Shown piece by piece: positions 52,076 through 61,897 of a DNA stretch of 64,000 nucleotides. Both the position numbers and the translations under genes were made by a program. The first letter of the stretch is position 1. Every line of letters begins with the position of its first letter. Source of the DNA: Sedimentisphaerales bacterium (GTDB lineage: Bacteria; Planctomycetota; Phycisphaerae; Sedimentisphaerales; Anaerobacaceae); assembly GCA_016932095.1 (NCBI GenBank), contig JAFGDN010000020.1, positions 90,746 through 154,745 on the forward strand, read 5' to 3'. The notes beneath the pieces are model-generated. The model ran no database searches and had not been told where the DNA came from. It saw only the letters and a list, made by a program, of their open reading frames with translations.

Positions 52076-52686
52076 TTCGGCGTCCCCATAAACTCATCCA
52101 TCGTGGACCTTCCCTGCTGAGTGATACCCTCTCGTTTTAATACCGCCGCGACAGTTTTGAAGATTATCTTCAAATCAAGCCAAAAACTGTGATTGTCAAC
52201 GTACCACACGTCGAGTTTGAACCTGTCTTCCCAGGAAATCGCGTTTCGCCCGTTTACCTGTGCCCAGCCGGTGATTCCGGGTTTTACCTCGTGGCGTCTT
52301 GCCTGCTCGGGGCTATATCGGCCTAGGTATTTCATCATTAAGGGTCTGGGGCCCACGATACTCATATTGCCCTTGAAGACGTTGAAAAGCTCAGGCAGCT
52401 CATCCAAGCTGGTGCTTCTCAGGAATCGTCCGAACGCTGGCAGGCGTTGCTCATCTGGCAGCAGTTTTCCTGTTTCGTCACGCCTGTCGGTCATCGTTCG
52501 AAACTTGTATAAGAGGAAGCTCTTTCCGTGCAGCCCAGGTCGCTCTTGGCAAAACAACACAGGTGAACCCAGCTTTAGCCGTATTACCAGCGCGCAAGTA
52601 AGCAACACGGGGCTGAGCAAAACAAGACCCGTTAAACTCAGGATTATATCGAAGAGACGCTTTGTCAAAAGCCGCCAAGACCTCAT
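52069..52686 (-). CDS. initiating sugar-1-phosphate transferase (PglC-like core)
   Basis: A 205-residue monotopic phosphoglycosyl transferase, short form without the N-terminal multi-spanning domain of WcaJ. It has the re-entrant helix [21 protein letters not shown], then [21 protein letters not shown], the catalytic Asp-Glu in [15 protein letters not shown] (about residues 98-112), SIVGPRP and [13 protein letters not shown]. It should attach the first sugar phosphate to undecaprenyl phosphate and so start the glycan repeat made by this locus. It overlaps the decarboxylase start and lies 8 bases after the propeller gene. Confidence 0.92.
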   Translation of the reverse strand: MRSWRLLTKRLFDIILSLTGLVLLSPVLLTCALVIRLKLGSPVLFCQERPGLHGKSFLLYKFRTMTDRRDETGKLLPDEQRLPAFGRFLRSTSLDELPELFNVFKGNMSIVGPRPLMMKYLGRYSPEQARRHEVKPGITGWAQVNGRNAISWEDRFKLDVWYVDNHSFWLDLKIIFKTVAAVLKREGITQQGRSTMDEFMGTPKC

Positions 52687-52694
52687 TTGTCTGG

Positions 52695-53744
52695 TTAAGG
52701 TAATTTCAGGATTATGATTTTTCCGCCCTGTCGCATATCTGAGGTTGCCAGGTAACGAGAGTCGTCAGAAAAGGTTATACTACTTATGGCCTTGTGGCTT
52801 GAACCAAACTCGCACAGTTTCTTTTTGGTATTCGTGTTCCAGACATAAACACCGGTGAAAATTGTTGCTGCTACAAGATTACCATCCCTGCTTACGGCGA
52901 CTGTCTGGGTCGCCTGCACTCTGAAGGTATTTCTGTTTTTCTTTATCGGCAGCAATCGGTCGGTTATCTCCCCTGAATCCGCCTTGATAACGAGCAGTGT
53001 GCTATCGGTGCCTCGTGCGTATATCACTTCGCCGTCTTTTGAGAATACGGCCCTGAATATTTTCTCAAACTCGGGCATTTCCTTCTGCCATAGAAGCCGG
53101 TCTTCTTTGGCGTCCAGAACAGCCACCCAGCCGAGATTGTTTTTCTCTCCCGCAACGACAATATACCGGCCGTCGTCAGAGACGGATATGTTCGCCGGGA
53201 AACTTTTTTCTGAGTTAAAGGTGAGTATTCTGTCAATCTTTTCAGAATCGACTAACACTTCGAGTAATTCACACTTCACTTGGTCGCCGCCTTGACGATT
53301 ACCATCCGTGAGCAGGATAAATATTCTGCTCCTGTCGCTATTGATGCCTAGGCATCCCACATCAGATTCATACGGCAGGGGAATTTTCACCTGTTTTTTG
53401 CCGTCTTCAAGTCGCGACAAGGTGACGTAATCTGGCCTTATTCGCTTCAACGATATAGCTTTGTCTAATGCAAGAAGGACGGATTGGTCGGATTCGACGT
53501 CAAATTCCTGATGGCTCTTCGATAAGTCCGTCCATTCCCAGATATAGAACCTGCTGTCATTGGAAACAGCCGCAAGAAGGTTTCCGCACGTTGACAGGGC
53601 TGCTATCCCGTTATTAAGCGGTATTTGAAGCTCAGCCGCAACCGGGCTTCGACGATTTGTAACGATTGTTACGATAATAACAACGGCAAAAGCAGCGAAA
53701 AACAGGAGTATCGGCGAACCGGTCTTTTTTTGTGGTTTATCCAT
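52695..53744 (-). CDS. membrane-anchored WD40-like beta-propeller protein
   Basis: A 349-residue protein with one membrane segment ([18 protein letters not shown], about residues 12-29) and an outer domain of propeller blades: [61 protein letters not shown] and [15 protein letters not shown]. No enzyme motif is seen. Its place inside the glycan locus suggests a scaffold role, but planctomycetes have many such proteins. It sits 8 bases before the sugar transferase start and follows the glycosyltransferase remnant. Confidence 0.75.
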   Translation of the reverse strand: MDKPQKKTGSPILLFFAAFAVVIIVTIVTNRRSPVAAELQIPLNNGIAALSTCGNLLAAVSNDSRFYIWEWTDLSKSHQEFDVESDQSVLLALDKAISLKRIRPDYVTLSRLEDGKKQVKIPLPYESDVGCLGINSDRSRIFILLTDGNRQGGDQVKCELLEVLVDSEKIDRILTFNSEKSFPANISVSDDGRYIVVAGEKNNLGWVAVLDAKEDRLLWQKEMPEFEKIFRAVFSKDGEVIYARGTDSTLLVIKADSGEITDRLLPIKKNRNTFRVQATQTVAVSRDGNLVAATIFTGVYVWNTNTKKKLCEFGSSHKAISSITFSDDSRYLATSDMRQGGKIIILKLP

Positions 53745-53749
53745 TAGAT

Positions 53750-54001
53750 TTATTCAACAAGTTTGCCTATCAGTTCAATGTACTTTTCGGCGAGCTTTTT
53801 CCTGTCAAAATGTTCGCAGACGTATTTATACCCCTTTTCTCCGTGTTCTTTGGTGGTCTGCGGAGAGTTTTTATAAAAACGCATCTTTTCAGCAATTTGT
53901 TGAGCGTTCTCCGGCTCCGCGTAAACGCCGCATTTTGCGTCATCAACAACCAGCTTTCTTGCCACGCCATTTATATCAAGTATGATAGGGTTTGCCGCCT
54001 A
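53750..54001 (-). pseudogene. 3' remnant of a WbuB-like glycosyltransferase gene
   Basis: Reading the minus strand after a TAG at 53999-54001 gives AANPIILDINGVARKLVVDD and then ...CGVYAEPENAQQIAEKM, a clear C-terminal third of a GT4 glycosyltransferase (UDP-sugar binding end), finishing at 53750. No start or N-terminal domains are left. A GTG at 53965 would give only 71 residues without an active site. It is similar in kind to the complete gene just upstream (54040-55248), so it may be what is left of a duplicated or replaced gene. Confidence 0.8.
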
Positions 54002-54039
54002 CATTGGATGTAATAATATGCTGATTCTTCTTATATACT

Positions 54040-55248
54040 TTATACTTTCTTTTTTAGAGATTTGTTAATTAACTCTAATGCATCGCGGGCTAATTTGTCT
54101 CTGCTGAACTGCTCTTCGGCCAGTTTTCTGGCGTTTCTGCCCATAGCTTTTCGCTCCTGGTGATGCCCGGCCAAATACAGAACCTTTTCTGTGAATTCAT
54201 CGATATTACAAAGCTTGCAACCAAGTCCTGCGTTGTTTTCCTCGAGAATCTTCCGCTGCCAACCAGAATAATTGAGAAGAACACATTTGCCGGCGCTCAA
54301 AGAATCAAAAAACTTATTCGCTGAATTATGTTCGATAATAGGATGGTTTCCAATTACAACAAGCCCAACATTTGCAGCCGCAAAATAAACAGGCATATTT
54401 TTTTTTGATACAGGTGGCAGTATTTCAATATTATTTAATTTTAATGAGTTAATTTTTTCTTTAAGTGTTTGTTTTTGGCTTCCATCGCCAAGCAATACAA
54501 AGTGAATATCCTTTTCGTCTTTCAATCTTTGTGCTGCCTCAACCACAAAATCAAGACTGTTTACTTTACCCATAGCGCCAACGTGAAGCAAGATGAATTT
54601 ATTATGCCAATTGTGCCGTGCCCTGATTTCGGAGCCGTCGATATCGGGCTTGAAAAGAGCGGTATCGCAACTATTTGGAATTACAGAAACGGGTTTTTGA
54701 ATGGGGCTAAGAACCTTTCGAACGCCCAAAGCCATTCCAGGCGACAGTGCAACAATCGCAGATGACTTTTTATAAATGGTTTTTTCTAGCCAGAACAGTG
54801 ATTTTATAAGAAGGTGATTTTTTATAATACCCATCTCAATGGGTACTTCAGGCCATTGGTCACGTACTTCAAAAACAAATGGAATCCGCTTGCCCCATTT
54901 CAGCAGCATTGCCGGGATGCCGATAGTCAGCGGCGTACTGGTGGCATAAACGATTTCTATATTTCTGACACGAAGCCCCTGAAGCGTACACGCCATCATA
55001 AAATAAAAAAATGCCCAGATTCGCTGCATAAAAGAATGTTTTTGGCTGTATTTAGCGCCGACAACTCTGACTTGAATTCCCTCCACCTCAAATTCGGACT
55101 GGTCCGGCAGACCGCAGGCGTCTCCCCGGCCGCAGATGAGTGTAACCTGATGCCCTGCCGCAACCCAACGACGCGCCATCTCATACGACCGCGTTCCGGT
55201 CGAACCAGACGGCAGGGCAAAATGCTGATGGAGGTAAAGAATATGCAT
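54040..55248 (-). CDS. glycosyltransferase family 4, WbuB-like
   Basis: A 402-residue GT-B enzyme. The N-terminal acceptor domain shows HQHFALPSGSTGTRSYEMAR (residues 7-26) and PFVFEVRDQWPEVPIEMG, which are typical of WbuB/FnlA-linked L-fucosamine-type transferases. The donor domain has LLHVGAMGKVNSLDFVVEAA, VLLGDGSQKQTL and a shortened E-x7-E site (IIEHNSANKFFDSLSAGK). It should act on the cytoplasmic face and add a sugar to the lipid-linked repeat. It lies 4 bases after the next GT4 gene in the operon. Confidence 0.88.
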   Translation of the reverse strand: MHILYLHQHFALPSGSTGTRSYEMARRWVAAGHQVTLICGRGDACGLPDQSEFEVEGIQVRVVGAKYSQKHSFMQRIWAFFYFMMACTLQGLRVRNIEIVYATSTPLTIGIPAMLLKWGKRIPFVFEVRDQWPEVPIEMGIIKNHLLIKSLFWLEKTIYKKSSAIVALSPGMALGVRKVLSPIQKPVSVIPNSCDTALFKPDIDGSEIRARHNWHNKFILLHVGAMGKVNSLDFVVEAAQRLKDEKDIHFVLLGDGSQKQTLKEKINSLKLNNIEILPPVSKKNMPVYFAAANVGLVVIGNHPIIEHNSANKFFDSLSAGKCVLLNYSGWQRKILEENNAGLGCKLCNIDEFTEKVLYLAGHHQERKAMGRNARKLAEEQFSRDKLARDALELINKSLKKKV

Positions 55249-55251
55249 TCA

Positions 55252-56361
55252 TCAAAGCTTTGCTAAACTATTGTATATCTCAAATAATTTTTTGCTCTCT
55301 GCTTCCCAGGAGTATTTTTCCTCAACAAGTTTGCGACCTTTTTGACCGAGTATTTGCCTTAATGACTTATCATTCAAGAGTTTCTCTATTTGTTTTGCTA
55401 TCTGCTCGGATGATTTTGGATTCGCATAGAGAACATTTTCGCCAAATATTTTCTTCCAGTATTCAAAATCAGACATAATTACCGGAAGGCAACACGCCAT
55501 ATATTCAAACGGCTTGTTTGGCAGAGTGGTTAAATGATTTGGTACAGGTAAAAAAGTAACAACCGCTATATCGCTTTTTTTCATATAACTATAAACTTGA
55601 CCAACAATCATATATCCGAGAGATTTCACGTGTTTGAAGCCGGGAAGTTTCTCGCATTCCGCTTTGAATTTCTCATCTTCCCATTTCCCTATGAGCCAAA
55701 GCTGTGCTTTGTCTCCGATTATTTCCATTGCCTCGATTAATTGCTTTATTCCCCGGATGTAAGTCAGTCCGCCTGCGTATATGACAACTGCTCTGGGCTT
55801 GCTGATTTCTATTTCCGGTGCCTTATCTATTGTTTCCAGTGCTGCTGCATTTATAACAACTCGCACCTTTGAACAATTCCAGTGCTCTGCGATATCGGGC
55901 CTGGCAGCTATAATAACATCAAAAAATATCTTGCTTAATCCTTCGGCAAATCCTGCGAAACAGGAAGCCATACGTCTGGTGAATATACCACCCAGCCACT
56001 CTTTATTGAGGATTTGTTGAGATGTATTTTCGTGGACATCATAAACGACCTTCTTGCCAGCTAATTTCAATAAAATTCCCGCTGGTATCAATTCAGGGTC
56101 ATGAAAATGATAAACGTCAGCCTTTTCTTTAAGCGCATAACATAATGCCTCGAACGTGCCCAAAACCATTCGAGACAGCCGGTTCTTCCTTTTTTTTAAT
56201 GCAACGATATTAATCCCTTCGAGCTTTTCGTTGCGATCGTGTGTGATAATCAAAGTCACGTTGTGACCGGCCCGAACAAGAGTTCTGCACTCCTTATGAA
56301 ACACCCGATTATCATTTAAGGGATGAACCGTACTTATCTGGCATATTTTCATTAAGTTCAT
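55252..56361 (-). CDS. glycosyltransferase family 4
   Basis: A 369-residue GT-B enzyme: ICQISTVHPLNDNRVFHKECRTL at the start, VYHFHDPELIPAG and VVYDVHENT in the acceptor domain, then the donor domain VIYAGGLTYIRGIKQLIEAM and the E-x-P site (LPNKPFEYMACCLPVIMSDF). The sugar cannot be predicted. It is one of three glycosyltransferases of this locus and is followed at 4 bases by the WbuB-like gene. A 101-base AT-rich gap separates it from the GT2 gene upstream. Confidence 0.87.
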   Translation of the reverse strand: MNLMKICQISTVHPLNDNRVFHKECRTLVRAGHNVTLIITHDRNEKLEGINIVALKKRKNRLSRMVLGTFEALCYALKEKADVYHFHDPELIPAGILLKLAGKKVVYDVHENTSQQILNKEWLGGIFTRRMASCFAGFAEGLSKIFFDVIIAARPDIAEHWNCSKVRVVINAAALETIDKAPEIEISKPRAVVIYAGGLTYIRGIKQLIEAMEIIGDKAQLWLIGKWEDEKFKAECEKLPGFKHVKSLGYMIVGQVYSYMKKSDIAVVTFLPVPNHLTTLPNKPFEYMACCLPVIMSDFEYWKKIFGENVLYANPKSSEQIAKQIEKLLNDKSLRQILGQKGRKLVEEKYSWEAESKKLFEIYNSLAKL

Positions 56362-56462
56362 TTTTCGAAGTTAAAAACTTTAAAAATAATAAAATCTCAA
56401 ATGCCTATACTTAAAAAGAACTGATTAGTCCATGAAATTTGATTTAAATCTTAGCGGTTTAT

Positions 56463-57455
56463 TTACCAGAACATCCTTATTTTTTTCATTTTTCTTCTCT
56501 GTATCCAGCCATTAATGGTTCCGCTCCATGTCCCCAAATCCATCATCAGCATAGCCGCTACAACACAGATAAGCCTCACCGGGTTAATAAAAGATTTCCA
56601 TCGCTTCCGCCGCATTGTTCGGAATACAACATAGCTCATCCAGCCAGCCGCACCCATACCTAAAACATACCAGCCACCAAACATCCCTGCCACCACCGCC
56701 CCAAGCCCCGCTAAACCGACTACGAGGGACACTATATTCAATCGCACGGCCCAACCGCTTAACCCCCACGGATTGCGTAAAATAACCGAGCCGGTCACAT
56801 TGCGTCGCTGCATTTTATAAAGCGACCACAGGGAGGAACGAACACGCCAGAACACTCTTGCCTCCGGGACATGTACATATTTGACCCCAGCATTGCGCCA
56901 CTTGTGATTAAGGTGTGTATCCTCTCCAGCCAAGACAGACTCGTCATATCCGCCGATCGCCTCAAAAATCGATCTCCGAAGTGCAATGCTTCGTGAGGAG
57001 GGATTGAAAGCGTCTTTGGGCGTCCCTTGCTGAAGACATGCAACGATTTTTTCGAAAAAATTTACCCCCATAGCTTCCGTCTTGCCTCCGGTCACGCCAC
57101 AATCAGTGTCGTCCACAAATGGCTGAGTCATTAGAGCCATATAACCGTCAACCATTCGGCAACCACTGTCAAAACTGAGGATTACATTCCCCCGAGAATG
57201 CTCCACCGCCAAATTCCGGCCACGGGAAATATTTGCGCCAATTTCCTGAAAAACGCGGACTCGATGGTCTTGTTGCTGGAGTTCCTGGAGAAGTTCCCAA
57301 GTCCCATCGGTTGATCCACCATCAATTATGACGATCTCAAGAAAACGTCGTCCATCCAACTCCTGAATAAGATGTTCCACGCAATCCCGCAACCCATCTT
57401 TGCAATTCAATGTTGTCGATATTGCCGAGACTTTTATTGAGTCATTTCTATCCAT
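56463..57455 (-). CDS. glycosyltransferase family 2 with C-terminal membrane segments
   Basis: A 330-residue GT-A enzyme. The nucleotide-binding start VSAISTTLNCKDGLRDCVEHLIQ and IIDGGSTDGTWELL are clear; LSFDSGC replaces the usual DXD, and GEDTHLNHKWRNAG near residue 168-181 holds the catalytic Asp/Glu (ED). Two or three C-terminal hydrophobic segments (LNIVSLVVGLAGLGAVVAGMF) anchor it to the membrane. It overlaps the polymerase gene by 22 bases, so the two are translated together. Confidence 0.87.
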   Translation of the reverse strand: MDRNDSIKVSAISTTLNCKDGLRDCVEHLIQELDGRRFLEIVIIDGGSTDGTWELLQELQQQDHRVRVFQEIGANISRGRNLAVEHSRGNVILSFDSGCRMVDGYMALMTQPFVDDTDCGVTGGKTEAMGVNFFEKIVACLQQGTPKDAFNPSSRSIALRRSIFEAIGGYDESVLAGEDTHLNHKWRNAGVKYVHVPEARVFWRVRSSLWSLYKMQRRNVTGSVILRNPWGLSGWAVRLNIVSLVVGLAGLGAVVAGMFGGWYVLGMGAAGWMSYVVFRTMRRKRWKSFINPVRLICVVAAMLMMDLGTWSGTINGWIQRRKMKKIRMFW

Positions 57456-58723
57456 TGCACACTACTATTTTCGAAAACTTCGAAGTTGCACCCTTCCTGT
57501 CGTAATTGGTGTAACTCTATTGTAGTTAAATCAGGATAAAGCGTACGGAGATTTTTTTCATGCTGGTCAATTCCACAAATGTAACCCAGAAACGCAAGTA
57601 TGTACAATGACCAGTACATAGTGTAAAGATTATAACTTACCATGCTTATAATCAAAAAAGAGATTACCGCAAAAGCAAATGATGCCGCATAAGGGTGCCT
57701 TCGCAATATCATCCCTGCTGCTTTAACTGACAAGTAAATACTAAAAAAAACATTTGCCAAAAAACCTATTGCTCCATATCCCCAAAGCGCCTGCAAAAAA
57801 TCATTATGTGCCTCGTATTCTGCTAAATATTCACGTATTGCGTAATATCCTTTTCCGACTACACGATTGATGAATGGCCATGTTTTGTACTCCTGCCATA
57901 AAGAAGCCCATATGTATAGTCTTCCACTGCCTTTATCCTCTTGTAATTGTTTGGCATGTTCAAAAAGTACCCCTGAGGTTGAACGGTTAACATAAAGGAA
58001 AACCAGGAACAGACTAGCCAGAAAAAAAGGGGTTAGTAAAATAAACAATGCTTTCTTTCTTTGCTCAATAATCACATTCTGAATTAACACATAAAAAAAA
58101 CCGCCCACAAAAATCTGAATCAACACACTTCTTTTCATTGAGAACAAGGTCAGACAGGATATGCCGGCAAGCAAAATGTATCTCAAAGTCCTGTTTTTAA
58201 GGATTGAAATCCATGGTAAAAGCATTGTTACATACAACACACTTCCGATCCTCAGGATGTCGCCAAAAAAATACTTTTCTTTCATAATAAGTTCACAGGA
58301 GAAAAAAAATACTGCAAACGCTGTTAGAATAAAAAACAATCTTTGATTCGCTTTGAAATTTCCGGCTGTGCTACTTTTCCCTTGTATAAAAAAACATAAA
58401 AACATAAGCAAAGGGCCACTCTGAAAACAAACGGCTCGCACCACGCTCCTGATGGGGTATTCTGCCAGAAGTTTTAAAGAAGTCAGCCACATAAAAAATA
58501 TCCACGGAAGAATTAACTTTATGTAAAAACCAGCTTTTCTAAAATAGAGCTCATGCAAATTCGCCAGAACAAACCCGAATGGTACAACCAGCAGTAAGCC
58601 ATAGGAAATTGATATCGCCACCGAACTCGCATCCAAATTACTCGATAAAAATGTTGCTATAGAATTCAGGAACAATACTACAAAAATCATATATGGAACC
58701 ATATTATGTTTTGTATTGCCCAT
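57434..58723 (-). CDS. O-antigen ligase/polymerase family membrane protein (Wzy-like)
   Basis: A 429-residue protein with about eleven membrane segments and one large outer loop (about residues 240-310) that holds the family motif AEYEAHNDFLQALWGYGAIGF; the His and Asn there are typical of the Wzy_C/O-antigen ligase group. In a locus with a flippase and an initiating transferase it most likely polymerises the repeat unit, though ligases look alike. It overlaps the pyruvyl transferase stop by one base (TAATG) and the GT2 start by 22 bases. Its codons are AT-rich. Confidence 0.85.
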   Translation of the reverse strand: MGNTKHNMVPYMIFVVLFLNSIATFLSSNLDASSVAISISYGLLLVVPFGFVLANLHELYFRKAGFYIKLILPWIFFMWLTSLKLLAEYPIRSVVRAVCFQSGPLLMFLCFFIQGKSSTAGNFKANQRLFFILTAFAVFFFSCELIMKEKYFFGDILRIGSVLYVTMLLPWISILKNRTLRYILLAGISCLTLFSMKRSVLIQIFVGGFFYVLIQNVIIEQRKKALFILLTPFFLASLFLVFLYVNRSTSGVLFEHAKQLQEDKGSGRLYIWASLWQEYKTWPFINRVVGKGYYAIREYLAEYEAHNDFLQALWGYGAIGFLANVFFSIYLSVKAAGMILRRHPYAASFAFAVISFLIISMVSYNLYTMYWSLYILAFLGYICGIDQHEKNLRTLYPDLTTIELHQLRQEGCNFEVFENSSVQWIEMTQ

Positions 58724-59868
58724 TATTTTACTGACTCCAAAATTCTATTTATTGTTCGTGAATATAAGTCTCGTGCTAATTCAGCATACGACATAATCGT
58801 TGGCTTATAGGTGTGCTGTAAAAGTTTTATGGCTTTTCGGGGCGACATTAAATATCTCGCTGATATTGTTGGCTTAATACGTCCCTGGCAAGCGGCACGA
58901 ACTGCTAAATCATGTGCACGAGATTTATTCTGGCTCAGCCACGGATAGCGTTGTTGGGTGTCAATGGTGATAAATGGTACCCCTGCTGACATTGAGCAAA
59001 TCTGCCCATGAAACAAACGGGTAATACACCCCGCAGCATTTTGTATCCAGCTATACCATTCAAGTGGATGAAGTGGCAGGGAAATTGTCTCATCAAGATC
59101 AAAATTGCTATTGCCAAAGGTTGTTGGAAAGGAATAAACTTCCAGGCCTTGTTGATGAGCTAATTGACGAAATTCCTTGACCCATTTTTTTGACAAATTT
59201 CTAGAATTTGCCTGCAAAAGGATATAGCTCTGTTTTCTCGAAATTGCTGTGGCAGAATACTTCTGTGGAATCGGAACATCAATTTCAAATGCAAACGCTG
59301 GGTCTGGACAGTGGAATGGGATTTGCTTTCCTCCTGTAATCCACTGCACCTGACGTGTTGTCCAATTGTCCCGTGTAGAAAAATATCTAACCTGATTAAA
59401 AATATCAGCAATATCCCTATGGAATTGTTTTGGTATTTTGGAAAAATCACTTCCTCGCGACGAGGCCGATAAGTAACAGGCTACGGGAGGGTCTGGTATG
59501 TTTTTCATCCAGCTAAGCCAAAATGGATTACCATATTGCCTGTCAGGCGTACCATTCGGTTCATGCATTAGCACAGCATCGCCGCCGCAAATAATCAAAT
59601 CCGGCTGCCACTGCTTTATATAATCAGCAACATCATCATTGTTACGCAGAACGGGTGATTGTTTGATATAAGTTTCAAAATAATTCTGGTGAAGTTCATA
59701 CTGTTCTTCACCAGCTACCTTCCTGTGTTTTTGTTCACTCCTGGAGTCTTTATAATTCACAATACAAACATCATGACCAAGTGACTTTAACTTGAAGTAT
59801 GTGCTACTGGATTGTATATTTGCGCCAAAGTTGGCAACAGAGTGAAATGTCAAAATCCCAATTTTCAT
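58723..59868 (-). CDS. polysaccharide pyruvyl transferase family protein
   Basis: A 381-residue CsaB/WcaK-type enzyme. IGILTFHSVANFGANIQSSSTYFKLKSLGHDVCIVNYK at the start, PDLIICGGDAVL, RYFSTRDNWTTRQVQWITG and the C-terminal CITRLFHGQICSMSAGVPFITIDTQ (donor site with His) are typical. It should add a ketal-linked pyruvate from phosphoenolpyruvate to a sugar of the repeat. The ATG has a good AAGGAG site, which lies just outside the acyltransferase-remnant repeat at 59881-60020. Confidence 0.87.
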   Translation of the reverse strand: MKIGILTFHSVANFGANIQSSSTYFKLKSLGHDVCIVNYKDSRSEQKHRKVAGEEQYELHQNYFETYIKQSPVLRNNDDVADYIKQWQPDLIICGGDAVLMHEPNGTPDRQYGNPFWLSWMKNIPDPPVACYLSASSRGSDFSKIPKQFHRDIADIFNQVRYFSTRDNWTTRQVQWITGGKQIPFHCPDPAFAFEIDVPIPQKYSATAISRKQSYILLQANSRNLSKKWVKEFRQLAHQQGLEVYSFPTTFGNSNFDLDETISLPLHPLEWYSWIQNAAGCITRLFHGQICSMSAGVPFITIDTQQRYPWLSQNKSRAHDLAVRAACQGRIKPTISARYLMSPRKAIKLLQHTYKPTIMSYAELARDLYSRTINRILESVK

Positions 59869-59880
59869 TCAGTATTCTCC

Positions 59881-60020
59881 TTGATGGCAGCACTGCCTCA
59901 ATAATTAGAGGTCTTCTTTTCTATTTGACCTATTATCTTAGCAGGAACACCGCCAACAACGGCATAGGCAGGCACATCTTTTGTCACTACCACTCCAGAG
60001 GCCACCACGGCATACTCGCC
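59881..60020. repeat. direct repeat, copy 1, flanking the beta-helix gene
   Basis: About 140 bases that match 61898-62040 at roughly 88 percent, covering the last ~40 codons of a hexapeptide acyltransferase plus about 17 bases beyond its stop. The match ends sharply at CATACTCGCC. Confidence 0.85.
59898..60020 (-). pseudogene. 3' remnant of a hexapeptide acyltransferase gene
   Basis: The minus strand reads [20 protein letters not shown] and then [20 protein letters not shown] before a TGA at 59898. This is the C-terminal end of a left-handed beta-helix acyltransferase and corresponds residue by residue to the end of the complete gene at 61918-62451 ([20 protein letters not shown]...). Everything upstream is lost. 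The differences are mostly synonymous or conservative, which points to a paralogue or recent copy, not to an assembly artefact. Confidence 0.85.
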
Positions 60021-60065
60021 ATATATAATGCCAATCCAGTGCTTCGTTAATCCGTAAATCAGTTA

Positions 60066-61769
60066 CTAATAGAGCAATGGTTGTGCCCAGCTTGTTTGTT
60101 TCAGCCAATCCTCAACAAGCAGAGCAATGTCAGAAAAATTCACTATGCCGTTTCTATCCAAATCGCCAGGCAACTCGTTGTCCTCGTCAGTATACATGTC
60201 TGCTTGGTGAGCAAAATCTACAAAGTCGACTATACCATCGTTGGTAATATCAGGCAGAAGTGCCCAATCATACGGCGGCATGCTGGCTTCGGTTGTTCCG
60301 CCATAAGCGCCCATATTGATACGAATGTTTACACCATACTCATTACCGGGATCATCAGGTACACTCAATAGCTCATCATCCAATAGGGAACCTGGATTTC
60401 CCGCATCTATACAGCGGCTGGTTACTTCATCAGAGTCCCAAAAATCACGCTGGCTGTCCCACCGCCAGCCAAAACTTTTTAAGTGATAATCTCCATCAAC
60501 CCAAAAGTCATCATTAGGATCGCCAGGTGTATCATTCGGGTCCCAGTAACCAGGAACAACAAAACAAGGGTCTTCATCAATGTTGCCAATACCCCAGTTC
60601 AATGTGGATTCATTATGTTCATGCACCGCCAGTTTCCCGCCTTCTACATCACAGTAGCTCAGAGAAATTTCTGATGCATTCGCAAATGCTATCTGGGCTC
60701 CCAATGCTGCCTCATTATCCCAAATGATACAATTGGTCATTGTCATCACCTGCTCGTCGCCCCGGAAGCAAATTCCACCCCCAATCTCTCCTGCCGAATT
60801 CCCGAAGATAACGCAATTTCTAACTGTAGCACTGCTATCAAGAATTCCACCACCCCATTGAGCAGCATAATTACCTGCAATAATACAATTACTGATCGTA
60901 GTGTGGCACCAGCCTAAACCGGCACCACCATCAACCGTCGCGGTATTCCCAGAGATAATACAATTGCTGATTAGACCGTTGCACCAATCTAACCCACCCG
61001 TGTACTCTCCTGAGTTGCCACTGATAATGCAGTTGGTAATTGCACCATCACTAGAGTGTAACCCACCACCAAAGCGTGCTACGTTATCACTGATGATACA
61101 GTTGTTTACGGAACCCTCACAATTGAATATTGCACCTCCCCTATAAGCCGAGTTTCCAATAAAAACACAATTGTTAATTGTTGCATAAGGAGGTGCATAA
61201 CTGCCGTAGAATCCACCGCCAGCACCTTCGCCTTTGGCCACATTGTTAATAAACTTACAATTTGTAATCATAGAACCACTGAAAAGACAATTTATCCCAG
61301 CTCCTCCAACCACAAGAGGGCCAGTCATATTGCCTATTATATCACAATGAGTAATCGTTGGGCTGGCTTCGAAACAGCGTATACCACCACCAGAATTTAC
61401 TGTGTAACCATTAGTAATCGTTAGACCAGCAAGAATCGAATTAGCATCTTCGTCGTGATAAAAATGGAAACCTCGGTGAGGGGTAGACTCTGTACCTTCA
61501 CAATCGATGATTGTTGCCGAAACAATATCAGGATTATTGGGATCTATGCTGCGTACAGTGATAGCTTTACCTTTAAAATCAATATCTCTATTGCCATCAC
61601 CGATATATGTGCCCGGCTGTACTTCGATAATATCCCCGGTACTTGTGGCATCAATTGCAGATTGAATGGTAGGGTAGTCACCAGAACCATCATCCTCAAC
61701 AACGATTATATCTGCCATACAAGGAATGACCAATAACAACGACGCAAAGATAAAAGTCGATATTTTCAC
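60066..61769 (-). CDS. secreted right-handed beta-helix protein with C-terminal dockerin
   Basis: A 567-residue protein with a signal peptide (STFIFASLLLVIPCMA, residues 4-19). Residues about 25-80 have the pectate-lyase-like opening DYPTIQSAIDATSTGDIIEVQPGTY; about 100-370 are beta-helix rungs rich in NCIISGN repeats. The end (about 505-560) is a planctomycete-type dockerin: DITNDGIVDFVDFA and DLDRNGIVNFSDIALLVEDW, two Ca-binding half-repeats. No catalytic residues can be named. It has its own promoter and lies between two direct-repeat copies of an acyltransferase end, so it looks inserted into the glycan locus. A surface or polymer-binding role is likely. Confidence 0.85.
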   Translation of the reverse strand: MKISTFIFASLLLVIPCMADIIVVEDDGSGDYPTIQSAIDATSTGDIIEVQPGTYIGDGNRDIDFKGKAITVRSIDPNNPDIVSATIIDCEGTESTPHRGFHFYHDEDANSILAGLTITNGYTVNSGGGIRCFEASPTITHCDIIGNMTGPLVVGGAGINCLFSGSMITNCKFINNVAKGEGAGGGFYGSYAPPYATINNCVFIGNSAYRGGAIFNCEGSVNNCIISDNVARFGGGLHSSDGAITNCIISGNSGEYTGGLDWCNGLISNCIISGNTATVDGGAGLGWCHTTISNCIIAGNYAAQWGGGILDSSATVRNCVIFGNSAGEIGGGICFRGDEQVMTMTNCIIWDNEAALGAQIAFANASEISLSYCDVEGGKLAVHEHNESTLNWGIGNIDEDPCFVVPGYWDPNDTPGDPNDDFWVDGDYHLKSFGWRWDSQRDFWDSDEVTSRCIDAGNPGSLLDDELLSVPDDPGNEYGVNIRINMGAYGGTTEASMPPYDWALLPDITNDGIVDFVDFAHQADMYTDEDNELPGDLDRNGIVNFSDIALLVEDWLKQTSWAQPLLY

Positions 61770-61836
61770 TCTTCACTTTCCTCCGACCGGGATTACCTAT
61801 TTAAACACCTAAAAAACACAATATTCTCCCACAATG

Positions 61837-61865
61837 ATGATACCAAATTTACCTTGAACTGTCAA
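61837..61865 (-). promoter_or_regulatory. consensus sigma70 promoter of the beta-helix gene
   Basis: Minus strand TTGACA (61860-61865), 17-base spacer, TATCAT (61837-61842), about 65 bases before the ATG at 61769. It lies inside the segment bracketed by the direct repeats. Confidence 0.7.
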
Positions 61866-61897
61866 GTATTTTCTTCCATAATCTTCTTTTTGTAAAT

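Noticed and set aside
53750..53965. A complete 71-residue small protein from GTG 53965
   Set aside because: The reading frame continues upstream as glycosyltransferase sequence (AANPIILDING) to a stop at 53999-54001, so it is the end of a larger gene that is otherwise lost.
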